DNA of 64,000 nucleotides. Origin: Nageia nagi. Its lineage: Eukaryota; Pinophyta. Position 1 is the first letter of the stretch, and each line of letters begins with the position of its first letter. The notes under the pieces are model-generated. The model made no database searches. It worked only from the letters and a program-made list of their open reading frames with translations, and was not told the DNA's origin. Of the stretch, positions 63,126 to 64,000 are shown in pieces. The translations under genes were made by a program, and so were the position numbers. The stretch covers positions 194,742,001 through 194,806,000 of the forward strand of contig JBITNC010000001.1 in the NCBI GenBank assembly GCA_050084985.1, read 5' to 3'.

Positions 63126-64000
63126 AACATGGCTTTTTCTATTTTTTTTAAAACATTGCTTTTATTTCTACTTCTAATAATATCATGTTAGGTAATATTA
63201 TATATTTTCTTAAAAAAAATACAATAATGAACATATTTATTTAATTTTAAGACATAAAATTAAACAAATAAATCTTAAAAATATACTTATCTATTTTATT
63301 TTCAATAAATAAATATTCTACAAACTTAAATTTTCAAAAATAATGTAATATTTTTATTTATTTTATTTTCACAAAATAAAATAATTAATTACCTTATTAC
63401 AATATTAATAAGCAAAAGCAAGGTATTTCTCACACATAATAATCAATAATAATGGTTAATTCATAACTAAAAGAGTTCAAGCTAGATCATGCTTTCTTAG
63501 GTAATTCTACATGCTCTTGAAATTAATCCAACAGTGTTTCTTTGCATTTTTCAAATACAGAACATGGACTCTAAGCTCCTATTTATAATGATTTTAGAAG
63601 AGCTAAGCTTTTAATTTAGAGTTTTGGCTTTCTTCTAACTTTGGAGATAGAAAGATTAGGATAATATTAATTTTAGCAATTTTGACACCTAAGTAAGGTT
63701 GCAAAGGTATTCGAGGCTTTATTACTAGATTTGAATTTCTCCTAAACTTGTTTCTATTTAAAAATTACAACTCACATTATCATGACAACTCGCCACAACT
63801 CAATATTATCAAGATAATATTAATAATATTTCAAAATGAGTAGGAAATTAGTAATTAAATAAATTAATATTTATTTATTATTACCACAACTTAGGATATT
63901 AGCAAAATACATATTAATTTTATTCAATCCTTTATCCTATTAAATAATAGACATAGGGTTAACTTAGTTAAACATCCTTAACAATAAATTGTTAAGTATT
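63126..64000. other. AT-rich spacer, no feature seen
   Basis: No open frame of note, no repeat partner in the window. Confidence 0.55.

Overview
The window is nuclear plant DNA: AT-rich, with GT-AG introns, one recognisable host gene fragment and a dense pile of decayed retrotransposons. A large-genome seed plant is indicated, and a gymnosperm is plausible given the old, stacked, stop-riddled elements; that attribution is inference, since no taxon-specific marker is present.

Bases 1-721 hold the last two exons of a class III (secretory) peroxidase gene on the + strand, apparently intact as far as it is visible. Everything from about 1.4 kb onward is mobile-element sequence, and all of it except one element is coded on the - strand.

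From 1.5 to 8.3 kb lies a LINE (LINE-A): ORF1 with an RNA-binding region, an endonuclease/RT ORF2, and an extra ORF after the RT tail. An 11.0-kb Ty3/Gypsy-type element (8331-19361) split LINE-A near its start. It has 849-bp LTRs and TATGC target duplications, and codes for Gag and protease but no visible RT or integrase. Its ancestral reading frame was about 1,300 codons, and its 3' half is tandem repeats.

From 19.7 to 53.6 kb there is a multi-level nest. LINE fragments (LINE-B and LINE-C, - strand) are split by two elements. The first is a short gag-protease-only LTR element on the + strand (20580-25236; 1101-bp LTRs, TTAAA duplications). The second is a large, old Athila/Tat-like Gypsy element (about 28988-51372) that has lost its RT but keeps RNase H, integrase and a very long extra ORF between integrase and the 3' LTR. 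That extra ORF was in turn split by a structurally complete Ty1/Copia element (34566-43849; about 495-bp LTRs, TCCAT duplications, initiator-Met primer site, polypurine tract).

From 56.6 to 63.1 kb there is a chromovirus-like Gypsy element with about 2-kb LTRs, whose RT is cut off after its first third and runs straight into the 3' LTR. The stretches 53.6-56.6 and 63.1-64.0 kb are AT-rich and show no gene.

No element is coding-competent. Stop codons sit mainly where Trp or Gln codons are expected, as cytosine-methylation decay would produce. The most notable items are the extra ORF shared by two LINE copies, the giant Gag-protease frame without pol, the long post-integrase ORF, and the clean three-deep nesting.
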